A stretch of DNA of 15,825 nucleotides from assembly GCA_947374445.1 (NCBI GenBank), contig CANCBY010000039.1, positions 1 through 15,825 of the forward strand. Reading direction: 5' to 3'. The stretch comes from Pseudobdellovibrionaceae bacterium. Its GTDB lineage: Bacteria > Bdellovibrionota > Bdellovibrionia > Bdellovibrionales > Bdellovibrionaceae. The position numbers and the translations under genes are program-made. Positions 1-7,226 of the stretch are shown in pieces. How positions within the stretch are numbered: the stretch's first letter is position 1; each line of letters opens with the position of its first letter. Below the pieces are notes generated by a model. It was given only the letters and a program-made list of their open reading frames with translations. It ran no database searches and was not told the origin of the DNA.

Positions 1-42
1 AGTAATAAAAATTGAAAATGAACAATAATTAAGAGGTAGCGT

Positions 43-264
43 ATGGATTTTGAAAAAAAACTTGGAAGGCTAGAAGAGATTGTCCAAAAAATGGAGCGCG
101 GTGAACTGGCTCTTGAGGAGTCACTCAAGCTTTTTGAAGAGGGTGTTAAACTCTCTCGCGAATGTCATACACGTTTGAATGAAGCTGAGTCCAAAGTTAA
201 AAAATTGATCAGCATTGATGCTCAAGGAAACCCAACAACGACTGACTTTGAGCCCGAAGACTAA
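43..264 (+). CDS. xseB: Exodeoxyribonuclease VII small subunit
   Basis: Small subunit of exonuclease VII, which with XseA degrades single-stranded DNA into oligonucleotides in the cytoplasm. The 73-residue product has the usual size and pattern of XseB: an N-terminal FEKKLGRLEEIVQKMERGEL helix, then ALEESLKLFEEGVKLSREC, then a charged helix ending in a short acidic tail. The ATG at 43 has a GAGG site at 33-36 with a 6-base spacer. The ispA start follows one base after the stop (TAA-G-ATG), so the two are very probably co-transcribed and coupled. xseA is not in view and may lie upstream, beyond the window edge; bases 1-42 hold only the AT-rich leader and ribosome binding site. Identification is firm. 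Confidence 0.95.
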   Translation: MDFEKKLGRLEEIVQKMERGELALEESLKLFEEGVKLSRECHTRLNEAESKVKKLISIDAQGNPTTTDFEPED

Positions 265-265
265 G

Positions 266-1120
266 ATGAATTTTCAAGAGATCTTAGAGTCCTGCCAACA
301 AACTGTTCAAGATGCGATGGGAAGCTATTGGGCCAAAAAACAAGGTCCAAGATCCGAGGCTCTTCAACAGCTTGGACGCTCTATTGATTATTCCTTGCTT
401 GGCGGTGGTAAAAGATTTCGTCCGGTTTTAGCTCTGCTGGTAGCGGATGCTTTTGCCGGAGGGCCACAAAAGGTATTGCCTTTTGCAACAGCGGTCGAAA
501 TGATTCACACCTACTCACTCATCCATGATGATTTGCCTTGCATGGATAACGACGATTTTCGCAGAGGCCAGCCAACAAATCACAAAGTTTTTGGCGAGAG
601 CACGGCTCTCTTGGCAGGTGACGCACTTTTAACCGAAGCGTTTTTTGCAATTTCCGAAGCCTACTCTCGCGAGCCCCAACTTGGACTCAAGCTTATAAAT
701 TTATTGTCAGAAGCTGCGGGGTTTTCTGGAATGGTGGGCGGTCAAGCGATTGACCTTTCATCAAAAGAAAGTGGCTTAGCTTTGCAAGAACTCAATCTTA
801 TGCATGCTTTAAAAACAGGGGCCTTGATTCGCGTGGCGGCTGAGGGAGCTGCGGTCGTTTTGGGCCTACCAACAAGTATTCAAGAGCAAGTCAGAAGTTT
901 TGGACAAAAATTAGGTCTGGCGTTTCAACTCAAAGATGATTTGCTCGACTCTGCAGAATCTATCGAAAAGGGGAGCTTTCCTGAGCTCTTGGGGCTTGCT
1001 GAAACTGAATCTTATCTCAATGAAGTCACTGCAGAAGCTCAAACGATATTGAAAGAACTTTCGATTGAGAGCTCGGCCCTAGCCCAACTTTTACAAATGA
1101 ATTCAACTCGCTCACATTGA
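266..1120 (+). CDS. ispA: Farnesyl diphosphate synthase (polyprenyl synthetase family)
   Basis: Condenses IPP with DMAPP and GPP to make farnesyl diphosphate, the precursor of undecaprenyl carrier and quinone side chains; cytosolic. The 284-residue protein has GGGKRFRP (46-53), the first Asp-rich motif DDLPCMD (88-94) followed by RRGQPTNHK, and the second motif KDDLLD (223-228). The two-residue insertion in the first Asp motif, with Tyr five residues before it, is the pattern of bacterial (type II) farnesyl synthases. The start is the ATG at 266, one base after the xseB stop; a longer in-frame reading from 215 would only overlap xseB. After the second Asp motif the usual GKPxGxDxxNxKxTY stretch is replaced by a much shorter EKGSFPELLG, so this loop is truncated. 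The family is certain; chain length is inferred. Confidence 0.95.
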   Translation: MNFQEILESCQQTVQDAMGSYWAKKQGPRSEALQQLGRSIDYSLLGGGKRFRPVLALLVADAFAGGPQKVLPFATAVEMIHTYSLIHDDLPCMDNDDFRRGQPTNHKVFGESTALLAGDALLTEAFFAISEAYSREPQLGLKLINLLSEAAGFSGMVGGQAIDLSSKESGLALQELNLMHALKTGALIRVAAEGAAVVLGLPTSIQEQVRSFGQKLGLAFQLKDDLLDSAESIEKGSFPELLGLAETESYLNEVTAEAQTILKELSIESSALAQLLQMNSTRSH

Positions 1121-1130
1121 GGTTTTGCCA

Positions 1131-1913
1131 ATGAAGAAGATGCGAATCGATATTTATATGGTTGAGAAAGGGTTTTCTCCTTCAAGGACTAAAGCTCAAG
1201 ATCTTATCAAAGCGGGACTTGTCGCTCTTAGAGTTTCTGGCAGCTCTGTACAAACAAAAACAGTTATGCTCCCGAGCGAGTTGGTAGACGAAGAGCAGCT
1301 TCCGCAAATTGTTATTCAGCGAAGCCCACTTGATAAATACGTTTCTCGTGCGGGTCTAAAGATGGAATCGGCACTTGAAAGACTGTCACTTGATGTAGAT
1401 GGATTTCAGATTTTAGATGTTGGCATTTCAACGGGTGGATTTTCAGATTGCCTTTTGCAGCGGGGAGCAAAAAATATTTTGGGCGTTGATGTGGGCCACA
1501 ATCAGCTGAGCCTCAAGCTCAAGAGTGATCCTCGCGTGAAATCACTAGAGGGAGTCAATGCCAGAGAAATTCATTTACACCCTCAGGTTTTAGAGTTTGC
1601 ACCCAATCTAGGGTTTGACCTTGTTGTAGTCGATGTTTCGTTTATTTCTCTTAGTTTAATTTTGCCGTCGGTAGTAAACCTGGTTAAAAAATCTAAAGGG
1701 TCTTGTTTGGCATTGGTAAAGCCGCAGTTTGAGGTCGGTCCGCAAGGACTAGGTAAAAATGGGATTGTCAAAGACAAGGAACTTTATCATGCTGTCCGAG
1801 ATAAGATTTTAAAAATTGTTTCTGAATTGGGTGCAAGCCAAGCTCAGTATTTCGAATCCGAATTGGAAGGCAAAGATGGCAATCAAGAATTTTTTGTTTT
1901 TTTCAAAGTGTAG
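1131..1913 (+). CDS. tlyA: TlyA-family rRNA 2'-O-methyltransferase (S4 + FtsJ domains)
   Basis: Predicted SAM-dependent 2'-O-methyltransferase that modifies ribosomal RNA; in mycobacteria TlyA methylates 16S C1409 and 23S C1920, and its presence gives capreomycin sensitivity. The 260-residue product has an N-terminal S4 RNA-binding domain (about 4-62, with VEKGFSPSRTKAQDLIKAG) and a Rossmann methyltransferase domain with SAM motif DVGISTGGF (96-104), DVSFIS (168-173) and KPQFEVG (197-203). K69, D168, K197 and E253 fit the K-D-K-E catalytic tetrad of this family. The chosen ATG at 1131 has a GAGG site overlapping the ispA stop, 8 bases upstream; a TTG at 1125 is less likely. Some TlyA relatives have been called hemolysins, but the intact tetrad argues for the RNA methylase role. 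The last 38 bases overlap the next gene. Confidence 0.95.
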   Translation: MKKMRIDIYMVEKGFSPSRTKAQDLIKAGLVALRVSGSSVQTKTVMLPSELVDEEQLPQIVIQRSPLDKYVSRAGLKMESALERLSLDVDGFQILDVGISTGGFSDCLLQRGAKNILGVDVGHNQLSLKLKSDPRVKSLEGVNAREIHLHPQVLEFAPNLGFDLVVVDVSFISLSLILPSVVNLVKKSKGSCLALVKPQFEVGPQGLGKNGIVKDKELYHAVRDKILKIVSELGASQAQYFESELEGKDGNQEFFVFFKV

Positions 1914-2871
1914 TAATTTTGTTTATACAGCCCTCTTGGTAGCGGCGTTCAGCTTTGGTCTTAGCGCCTGTGAGTCGATACAAACACGCGATCAAATAAA
2001 ATCGCAACCGGCAGTAAAAAAAGCAGGAGTGTCGTCATCAGAAGTTCCTGAAGCTCTGAGGCCAAACCTTGATAGCTCGCCAACCCCACCAATAAATTCA
2101 TCTACAACATCTTCTTCAACTCCTATTGAAAACGAAAAAGAAACACCGAGTTCAAGTGCTGCGCTAGCTCCTAAAATTGGACTTATTTTGGGGCCAGGTG
2201 CTGCACGTGCTTATGCTCACGTTGGTGTGGTTGAAGAGCTGGCTAAGGCGCGGTTGCCGATCACTCATGTGGTTGGCATTGAAATGGGAGCTTTGGTCGG
2301 AGCTATTTATGCCTCAAAAGCACAGCCCTTTGATGTCGAATGGCAGATGTTTAAGTTAAAAGATTTCAAGTCGACCCAGCCTTTGATTCAAGGTGTTTTT
2401 CAAAACCAAAAAACTGAAGACCTAAAGCTTCCGTTTGCTTGCCCCGCTTATAACATGCAAAAGCAGCAAAATTTTATGATGAACAAGGGGCTTGTTAGTC
2501 AGATGCTCCCGTATTGCTTGGCTTATCCGCCATCTTTAAAGCCCTATAATCAAAATGTCGCGGGAGTGACTGAACTAAAAGCGGCTATTGATTATTTAAA
2601 AGCCAAGGGAGCGAACTATATCGTTTATGTTCATGTGCTAAATGCCAAGGCGGGAGTTTTGACCGGGGGTATTGATGACGAGGCCAACGTCTATTGGAAT
2701 CTGGTGGCTCAGAGCCTATCAAAGCAGTGGCAGTCTGTTGATTATGTCATTTCAGTGCCAGTTCAGGATTTTGATCTGGCTAACTTTGATCAGCGCCGCC
2801 AGATCCTGCAGAAAGGACTCGAAGCAGGACAATCGGCCGCCTCTCAAATTGCGCGCCGCTTGGGCCTGTGA
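1876..2871 (+). CDS. Patatin-like lipoprotein lacking catalytic residues (predicted pseudo-phospholipase)
   Basis: The 331-residue product starts with a lipoprotein signal peptide (hydrophobic about 15-30, lipobox LSAC, lipidated Cys32), then a Ser/Thr/Pro-rich linker (about 45-98) and a patatin/RssA-like domain (99-331). The domain opening IGLILGPGAARAYAHVGVVE (101-120) and the following GIEMGALVGAIYA (134-146) align with the oxyanion-hole and nucleophile-elbow regions of RssA-type patatins. In active enzymes the elbow reads GxSxG; here it is G-I-E-M-G, so Glu136 replaces the nucleophile. The later DGG/DGA dyad reads VAGV (228-231), with Ala229 in place of Asp. Lipase activity is therefore unlikely, and a binding or scaffold role at the membrane is an inference. 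The ATG at 1876 has GGAAGG at 1865-1870 and overlaps tlyA by 38 bases; a longer reading from 1816 would bury the signal peptide. Confidence 0.85.
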   Translation: MAIKNFLFFSKCSNFVYTALLVAAFSFGLSACESIQTRDQIKSQPAVKKAGVSSSEVPEALRPNLDSSPTPPINSSTTSSSTPIENEKETPSSSAALAPKIGLILGPGAARAYAHVGVVEELAKARLPITHVVGIEMGALVGAIYASKAQPFDVEWQMFKLKDFKSTQPLIQGVFQNQKTEDLKLPFACPAYNMQKQQNFMMNKGLVSQMLPYCLAYPPSLKPYNQNVAGVTELKAAIDYLKAKGANYIVYVHVLNAKAGVLTGGIDDEANVYWNLVAQSLSKQWQSVDYVISVPVQDFDLANFDQRRQILQKGLEAGQSAASQIARRLGL

Positions 2872-2895
2872 TATCCTGGCACAAAGGAATCTCAT

Positions 2896-4221
2896 ATGCG
2901 CAAACCTTCTGAACACCTAAGTCTTTTTTCTGACCGCCGAAAACGTCTTGCTGACAAAATGTCTGGTTCAGCTCTGATTGTGGCGGCTCATCCTGAAATG
3001 ATTCGCAATCATGATGTGCATCACTCGTATCGACAGGACACAAATCTTTATTACCTCACGGGTTTTGAAGAGCCTGAATCAATCTTATTATTCCGCCCAG
3101 GAATGACTCCAGAATCTATTATGTTTGTGCGTAAAAAAAATCGTGAGCGTGAAACATGGGATGGATTTCGCTTTGGGCCTGAAGGCACAGAGCAAGAGTT
3201 TAAAATCGATAAAGTATATCCTATCGAAGAGTTTGAGAAAGTAGCGACCGAATCTTTGAAAGGCGTTGAATCGCTGTACTATCGTTTTTATAAAAATCCA
3301 TCGGTCGATGCTAAGGTTCAAAATATTCTAGAAGGTTTATCACGCAGTCAGGGCCGAACGGGCTATGGCCTACTATCAGTTCATGATGCTGACGAACTTT
3401 TGGGTGAACTCCGAGTTGTTAAGACAGATGGAGATCTTAAAAACCTTCGCCGTGCTTGCGAGATTTCAGCTGAGGCCCACATCGAAGTTATGCGTGCAAC
3501 CAAGCCAGGCATAAACGAGCGCGAGCTTCACGGACTTTTCATTTACGAGACTGCCAAGCGCGGCTCTGCTCGCGAAGGCTATGGTGGTATTTTTGCCGGT
3601 GGCAATAATGCAACGACATTGCATTATGTTTTCAATGATCAAAACCTAAAATCTGGCGATCTTTTTTTGGTCGATGCGGGTGCTGAGTCTAATTACTTCA
3701 CCGGAGATATCACTCGAACTTATCCAGTTAACGGCAAGTTCACTGATGACCAAGCTGAAGTTTATGAAGGCGTTTTAAAAATTCAAAAAAAGTTAATCGA
3801 TCATGTAAAACCTGGAGTTTTATTTCAGGAGTTTCACGACATGGGTGCCGCACTTCTAACGGATTTGATGTTAGAATTGGGCCTGCTTTCAGGCCGCAAA
3901 GAAGACATCATTAAGGCCAATGAGCATCGCAAGTATTATCCTCATGGGATCGGCCACTTCTTGGGCATGGATGTGCATGATGCGGGTCTTTATTTTAAAA
4001 AGAATGTCAAAGAACCTCGCCCTATTGAAGAGGGAATGGTCTTTACCATTGAGCCAGGCATTTATATTCCTGCTGACGATAACTCGGTCGCAAAAAATTA
4101 TCGAGGCATTGGTATTCGTATCGAAGATAATATTTTAGTTACAGCGAAGGGGTCTGAGAATATGACTTTCAAAGCACCTAAAGAAATTGCCGATCTCGAA
4201 AAAGTAATTGGTTCAAACTAA
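2896..4221 (+). CDS. pepP: Xaa-Pro aminopeptidase (aminopeptidase P, M24B)
   Basis: Cytosolic dimetal peptidase that removes the N-terminal residue from peptides with proline in second position. The 441-residue length matches E. coli PepP. The N-terminal creatinase-like domain (about 1-175, with DTNLYYLTGFEEPES) is followed by the pita-bread catalytic domain. The metal ligands are visible as D260 (LVDAGAE), D271 (GDITRTYP), H354 (HGIGHFLG), E386 (TIEPGIY) and E410 (RIEDN); the first three fall at the same numbers as in the E. coli enzyme. The ATG at 2896 has AAGGA about 8 bases upstream and lies 24 bases after the patatin-like gene, so it is likely the last gene of the xseB operon. Its stop is one base from the stop of the convergent phosphatase gene. 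Confidence 0.97.
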   Translation: MRKPSEHLSLFSDRRKRLADKMSGSALIVAAHPEMIRNHDVHHSYRQDTNLYYLTGFEEPESILLFRPGMTPESIMFVRKKNRERETWDGFRFGPEGTEQEFKIDKVYPIEEFEKVATESLKGVESLYYRFYKNPSVDAKVQNILEGLSRSQGRTGYGLLSVHDADELLGELRVVKTDGDLKNLRRACEISAEAHIEVMRATKPGINERELHGLFIYETAKRGSAREGYGGIFAGGNNATTLHYVFNDQNLKSGDLFLVDAGAESNYFTGDITRTYPVNGKFTDDQAEVYEGVLKIQKKLIDHVKPGVLFQEFHDMGAALLTDLMLELGLLSGRKEDIIKANEHRKYYPHGIGHFLGMDVHDAGLYFKKNVKEPRPIEEGMVFTIEPGIYIPADDNSVAKNYRGIGIRIEDNILVTAKGSENMTFKAPKEIADLEKVIGSN

Positions 4222-4222
4222 T

Positions 4223-4996
4223 TCAATCAAACTTAAAGCGGAGCCAATCATTGGCTTCGGCTTCTTTTTGCAAAGCTAGTTCTGTTTTGTACAACTCCGA
4301 GCCTTCGGGCTGTTCCGATTGAACTGCTAGCGACAAGTGCGATGCAGACTTCAGCAAATTTAAATCTCCGGTCGTGTTTCCCGAGCACAAAAAAGGCTTT
4401 ACACCTTTTGTTTTTTCTAAAAGCGCTGCGGGCTTTCCTTCACGGTAGGTAATCAGTCCGTTTTGTTTGTCGGTAATGATTCCATTTTCAACTTGAGTGG
4501 CAACACCAAGGACATTTTCTTCGGGTATGCCAAAGATCTTAGCTCCTGCTTCGACGGACCATTTAACTGAAGCGGTAATAACATAAACGTCGACATTGTT
4601 TTTCTGAAGGTAGGCAATCAGTTCTCGCTGAGCTTCAAAAATAGGCAGAGGTGACATCTGTTTCACGTTCGCGGCGGCCCATTCGCGAATTGTCTTTATT
4701 GATTGCCCAGCATTGATCTGAGCTAGCCAAAGGTAAGCTGGTCGTGGGTCCCCAGACTCTTTCCAGCGGCGATAGTGGGTCCAGGGGTCTTCGGGCAAGC
4801 CGTGCAGCGCAGGTAGAGGGCAATTTTTAATCTGGTATTTAAAAAAACTTTCACCAAGGTCTGTATTCCAAAGAGTTCCGTCAGCATCAAAGGCTGCAAC
4901 GGGCTTGGTGCTAGAGTTTTTACTAGCTTGAATCGCAAATTGGGTCGCGCTTTCGATGGCAGTCCAAATTTCGGAAGTAAATTTTTTCGGCTTCAT
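4223..4996 (-). CDS. HAD-superfamily phosphatase (PSP-like / HAD-IB type)
   Basis: A 257-residue cytosolic protein (no signal peptide) with all four HAD motifs: FDADGTLW (36-43; D37 nucleophile, D39 acid/base), VITAS (139-143), Lys188 in REGKPAALL, and SGNTTGDLNLL (205-215; D211). The long helical insertion between motifs I and II (about 45-120) matches the C1 cap of the phosphoserine phosphatase group. The GNxxGD form of motif IV, with Asn for the first Asp, recalls the haloacid dehalogenase-like PF12710 members rather than SerB itself. The substrate is unknown; a small phosphomonoester such as phosphoserine or phosphorylcholine is only a guess. It stands alone on the minus strand, between pepP (convergent, one base between stops) and a divergent gene 30 bases away. 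No good Shine-Dalgarno site precedes the ATG. Confidence 0.85.
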   Translation of the reverse strand: MKPKKFTSEIWTAIESATQFAIQASKNSSTKPVAAFDADGTLWNTDLGESFFKYQIKNCPLPALHGLPEDPWTHYRRWKESGDPRPAYLWLAQINAGQSIKTIREWAAANVKQMSPLPIFEAQRELIAYLQKNNVDVYVITASVKWSVEAGAKIFGIPEENVLGVATQVENGIITDKQNGLITYREGKPAALLEKTKGVKPFLCSGNTTGDLNLLKSASHLSLAVQSEQPEGSELYKTELALQKEAEANDWLRFKFD

Positions 4997-5026
4997 TATT
5001 TAAGAGTCTAAGGACATACTGTAGGC

Positions 5027-5509
5027 ATGTCACTTTTTTTGCGAATTATGGAATCCACCGAAATCGAAGAAGTTCTTGCCTTTGAAAATGCCAAACTCAA
5101 AGAGCAGTTTGTGGACGAATCTGAGCGAATGCTCCAATCATGGAGTTCTAAATGGCGCAAAGAAGCGCTTGAAAATTATTTGCCCAAGGGGTGGAGCTTT
5201 CTTGCACGTGACGTAAATCAAAAATCTGAATTTTCCGATGAAGGCCTTATTGTCGGCTACTTTATTGCGCAGCCCTTGCTTTTTTTTGATGGTCAAACGC
5301 AGTCATTGTGGGTTGAGCATTTGCAGTATAGCACTTTACAGGCGCGCGACGAACTGTGCGACCTTGCTTACAAACTCTCTCGAGAAAAACATTTTCAAAG
5401 AGTTTATTTTCCAAACACTCCGGCCTTAGCGCCCACTCTTAAAACAATGAAAGCCATCGATTGGAACTCTCAAGTGATGATGCTTAAAACAACAAAATCA
5501 AACTCATGA
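5027..5509 (+). CDS. Small GNAT-like protein of unknown function
   Basis: A 160-residue soluble protein that I do not firmly recognise. The order of elements, with an N-terminal helix pair (about 10-50), a strand region GLIVGYFIAQPLLFF (73-87), a strand SLWVEHLQYS (92-101), then a helix and a late strand RVYFPN, resembles the GNAT acyltransferase fold. I cannot see a clear acetyl-CoA pyrophosphate loop (Q/RxxGxG/A), so activity is uncertain. The ATG at 5027 has AAGGA at 5010-5014, a rather long 12-base spacing; a second ATG at 5048 has no ribosome site. The last codons overlap the glpD start as ATGA, so the two genes are probably translationally coupled. It is divergent from the HAD phosphatase with only 30 bases between start codons, so any promoter must overlap that gap or the phosphatase coding region. 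Confidence 0.7.
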   Translation: MSLFLRIMESTEIEEVLAFENAKLKEQFVDESERMLQSWSSKWRKEALENYLPKGWSFLARDVNQKSEFSDEGLIVGYFIAQPLLFFDGQTQSLWVEHLQYSTLQARDELCDLAYKLSREKHFQRVYFPNTPALAPTLKTMKAIDWNSQVMMLKTTKSNS

Positions 5510-7149
5510 AGTCATTTTCAATTGAGACTCGACAAAATAATATTTCTAAAATGTCTGAAACTGATTTTGATTTGGTCATTGTCGGCGGCGGAATCACCGG
5601 GGCAGGTGTAGCTCGAGACGCAGCACTCAGGGGCCTCAAGGTCGCTTTGGTCGAGGGCAATGACTTTGCATCAGGAACAAGTTCTCGTTCTAGCAAGCTT
5701 GTTCACGGTGGCATTCGGTATCTTGAAAACCGTGAATTCAAATTAGTTTTCGAAGCCCTTTCAGAAAGACAAAAATTATTTTCGATGGCACCACATTTGG
5801 TGCATCCTCTGCGTTTTATGATTCCACTTTATCGCGGTGGTCGTGTCGGCATGTTGCTCATGGGATTAGGCATGTGGCTTTATGATGCTCTGTCTTTGTT
5901 TCAGGCACCAGAGCTTCACGAGCGATTGAGCGCAGAAGAAAGTATTCAACGAATGCCAACCCTTCAGTCAAAAGATTTGATGGGATCGTACGTCTACTCT
6001 GACGCTTATATGGACGATGACCGCTTGGTGCACGAGACCCTTCGTTCAGCTAACGAAGCTGGTGCTTTGATTGCGAACTATGTCACGGCGACCGGGGCTC
6101 AGATGACAGCAGACCAAAGGATCAGCGGAATCGAGTGCCGTGATGAGCTGAGCGGCAAAAGCTTTGTGGTTCGCGCAAAGCACGTGGTGAGTACGGTAGG
6201 ACCATGGACTGATATTTTAGGAAAAGATTTTTTTAAAAATTGGAAAAATATTTTAAGACCCACAAAAGGGATTCACCTAACATTTGAAAAAAAGCGCCTG
6301 AATTTATCAAGCGCAGTTGTGATGGCTGCAGAAAAAAGAATTGTTTTTGGAATACCTAGACACGAAATGGTCATTGTAGGTACGACTGATACAGATTTCA
6401 CAGGTGATCCAGCAACAGTGAATGTCACTGCCGAAGATGTTACTTATGTACTAGGTGTAATCGAAAATTATTTTCCAGGTGCAAATATAAAAAAAGAAGA
6501 CATTGTCGCTTCTTATGCTGGAGTTCGCCCTTTGGTTCAAGACAACTCTGAAAGTGAAGGCAAAACCAGCCGAGAGCACACAATTTTTACCACTCCAGAG
6601 CGAGTGACGTTTGTGGCTGGCGGTAAGTACACCACCTATAGGCTAATGGCGGAGCAAATTGTCGATGAAACCCTTAATTATTTTTCTATCGAAGAGAGAG
6701 TAAAGTTAAGTGATTGCTCAACAGAGTCGCCGTTAAATCCCTTGGTCACATTGGAATCGCAGGCAAGCAAAGATCAGTATGTTTCGCAGATTATGGAGCT
6801 TGTTGGGGCTAAATTTAGCTGGACTATCAACCAGTCTGAAGTTTTTTTTGATCGTCATGGGGCTGAGGCTCTACAGATTATTCAAAAATTTGGTCCACGA
6901 GCACATCCAATAGAGCTCGAAGCGTTGCACGCAATTGAAAACACAATGTGCTTTCATCTTGTGGACTTTTACTCTAGGCGTGTGCCCCTGTTTTTAGCAG
7001 AGCCAGATCACGGAATGAGCCTGCTTTCAAGAGTTAGCGAAGTTTTTCAAAATCGTCTGCTGTGGACAAAATCTACGACTGAAAAAGAACAAAAAATGCT
7101 GTCGGAGTACACGCAAAGAGAGCTCTCTTGGGTGGCTGCGTTAAACTAG
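5506..7149 (+). CDS. glpD: Aerobic glycerol-3-phosphate dehydrogenase (FAD)
   Basis: Membrane-associated flavoenzyme that oxidises sn-glycerol-3-phosphate to dihydroxyacetone phosphate and passes electrons to quinone. The 547-residue protein has the FAD-binding dinucleotide fold VIVGGGITGAG (24-34) with downstream SSRSSKLVHGGIRYLE, plus family signatures GTTDTDFTGDP (292-302), YAGVRPLV (337-344) and GGKYTTYR (372-379). The length is normal for GlpD. The ATG at 5506 overlaps the previous stop (ATGA) without its own ribosome site, suggesting coupling. An internal ATG at 5551 (MSETDFD) would give a start closer to the usual family N-terminus and cannot be excluded. No glpK, glpF or glpR is nearby, so the substrate may come from lipid turnover or a distant glycerol pathway. 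Confidence 0.95.
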   Translation: MKSFSIETRQNNISKMSETDFDLVIVGGGITGAGVARDAALRGLKVALVEGNDFASGTSSRSSKLVHGGIRYLENREFKLVFEALSERQKLFSMAPHLVHPLRFMIPLYRGGRVGMLLMGLGMWLYDALSLFQAPELHERLSAEESIQRMPTLQSKDLMGSYVYSDAYMDDDRLVHETLRSANEAGALIANYVTATGAQMTADQRISGIECRDELSGKSFVVRAKHVVSTVGPWTDILGKDFFKNWKNILRPTKGIHLTFEKKRLNLSSAVVMAAEKRIVFGIPRHEMVIVGTTDTDFTGDPATVNVTAEDVTYVLGVIENYFPGANIKKEDIVASYAGVRPLVQDNSESEGKTSREHTIFTTPERVTFVAGGKYTTYRLMAEQIVDETLNYFSIEERVKLSDCSTESPLNPLVTLESQASKDQYVSQIMELVGAKFSWTINQSEVFFDRHGAEALQIIQKFGPRAHPIELEALHAIENTMCFHLVDFYSRRVPLFLAEPDHGMSLLSRVSEVFQNRLLWTKSTTEKEQKMLSEYTQRELSWVAALN

Positions 7150-7177
7150 GCCTCAAAAAATTGTCTAAGTTCGCGCA

Positions 7178-7206
7178 TTGACTCCTGTTTTTTAGATGTC
7201 TAGACT
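7178..7206 (+). promoter_or_regulatory. Predicted sigma70-type promoter for mreB
   Basis: TTGACT at 7178-7183 and TAGACT at 7201-7206 are separated by exactly 17 bases, matching 5/6 and 4/6 of the -35 and -10 consensus. Transcription would start near 7213, giving a very short leader that still contains most of the GGAG ribosome site at 7216-7219 (7 bases before the mreB ATG). It lies in the 77-base gap after glpD, where I see no terminator, so mreB may also receive read-through from glpD. Confidence 0.55.
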
Positions 7207-7226
7207 TTTTAAGTCGGAGATTTTTT

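Noticed and set aside
215..265. N-terminal extension of IspA starting inside xseB
   Set aside because: The extra 17 residues match no part of the family and the ATG at 266 directly follows the xseB stop.
1816..1875. Longer N-terminus of the patatin-like lipoprotein
   Set aside because: It would place 20 polar residues before the signal peptide and lacks a ribosome site; the ATG at 1876 has GGAAGG just upstream.
1131..1913. TlyA as a secreted hemolysin
   Set aside because: The S4 domain, SAM motif and K-D-K-E residues are intact and there is no signal peptide, so RNA methylation is the better reading.
2780..3043. Minus-strand frame across the patatin/pepP junction
   Set aside because: It lies opposite two well-supported genes and resembles no protein family.
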